Assembly (NCBI GenBank): GCA_937891445.1
Contig: CALAFV010000041.1
Coordinates: forward strand, 1 to 6,018
From: an uncultured Phycisphaerales bacterium
GTDB taxonomy: Bacteria; Planctomycetota; Phycisphaerae; Phycisphaerales; UBA1924
Length of the DNA stretch: 6,018 bases
Direction of reading: 5' to 3'
Below are positions 5,961 to 6,018 of this stretch, one piece after another (positions within the stretch are counted from its first letter, which is position 1; each line of letters begins with the position of its first letter). The notes beneath the pieces were generated by a model. That model searched no databases and had not been told where the DNA came from. It saw only the letters and a list, made by a program, of their open reading frames with translations. A program made the translations under genes and the position numbers.

Positions 5961-6018
5961 GCGCGGCCGCCGTTTCTGATGTCTTCTCCACGACGCCCGG
6001 CCGGGCCGCTCCCTCGCG
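5961..6018. other. Short tail after the secretin gene
   Basis: These 58 bases follow the TGA stop of the secretin. They contain a 12-base palindrome GCCCGGCCGGGC (5995-6006) without a loop or T run, and no start codon with a ribosome binding site that I would trust. I see no terminator and no gene start before the window ends. Confidence 0.5.

Noticed and set aside
5995..6006. GCCCGGCCGGGC palindrome after the secretin as a terminator
   Set aside because: It has no loop and no following T run; such palindromes are expected by chance in DNA this GC-rich.

Overview
The window is high-GC DNA with third codon positions almost entirely G or C. It looks like a planctomycete chromosome, most plausibly of the Phycisphaerae type. 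The main reason is the last gene, a very long secretin with an N-terminal helical-repeat half and a linker/N1 pattern (IIDII...V....W...GG...GSLIIRNTP..H..I..LL..LR) that I associate with PVC-group, especially planctomycete, secretins. The taxonomic call rests on remembered family patterns, not on a search.

Layout: positions 1-86 (minus strand) probably hold the start of an unidentified gene that follows coaX with a 4-base gap. Positions 91-921 (minus) encode a type III pantothenate kinase (CoaX), the first enzyme of coenzyme A synthesis. A 106-base divergent intergenic region (922-1027) separates it from an acidic 385-residue protein of unknown function on the plus strand (1028-2185). A 355-base region without a credible gene (2186-2540) carries a plausible promoter, a long leader with a perfect 7-bp hairpin, and a Shine-Dalgarno sequence. 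It leads into a 1139-residue secretin (2541-5960), an outer-membrane channel of the type II secretion / type IV pilus kind. The last 58 bases hold only a GC-rich tail.

The genes do not form one pathway. CoaX and its downstream neighbour form one minus-strand unit, the unknown protein is transcribed divergently, and the secretin has its own upstream region. I see no tRNA, rRNA, CRISPR array, insertion sequence or clear rho-independent terminator. Long open frames opposite coaX, the unknown gene and the secretin are ordinary shadows of high-GC coding sequence.

I did not find a clear new system. The points most worth a second look are a Ser in place of the first conserved Asp of CoaX, the size and architecture of the secretin, the unrecognised acidic protein, and the structured leader before the secretin.
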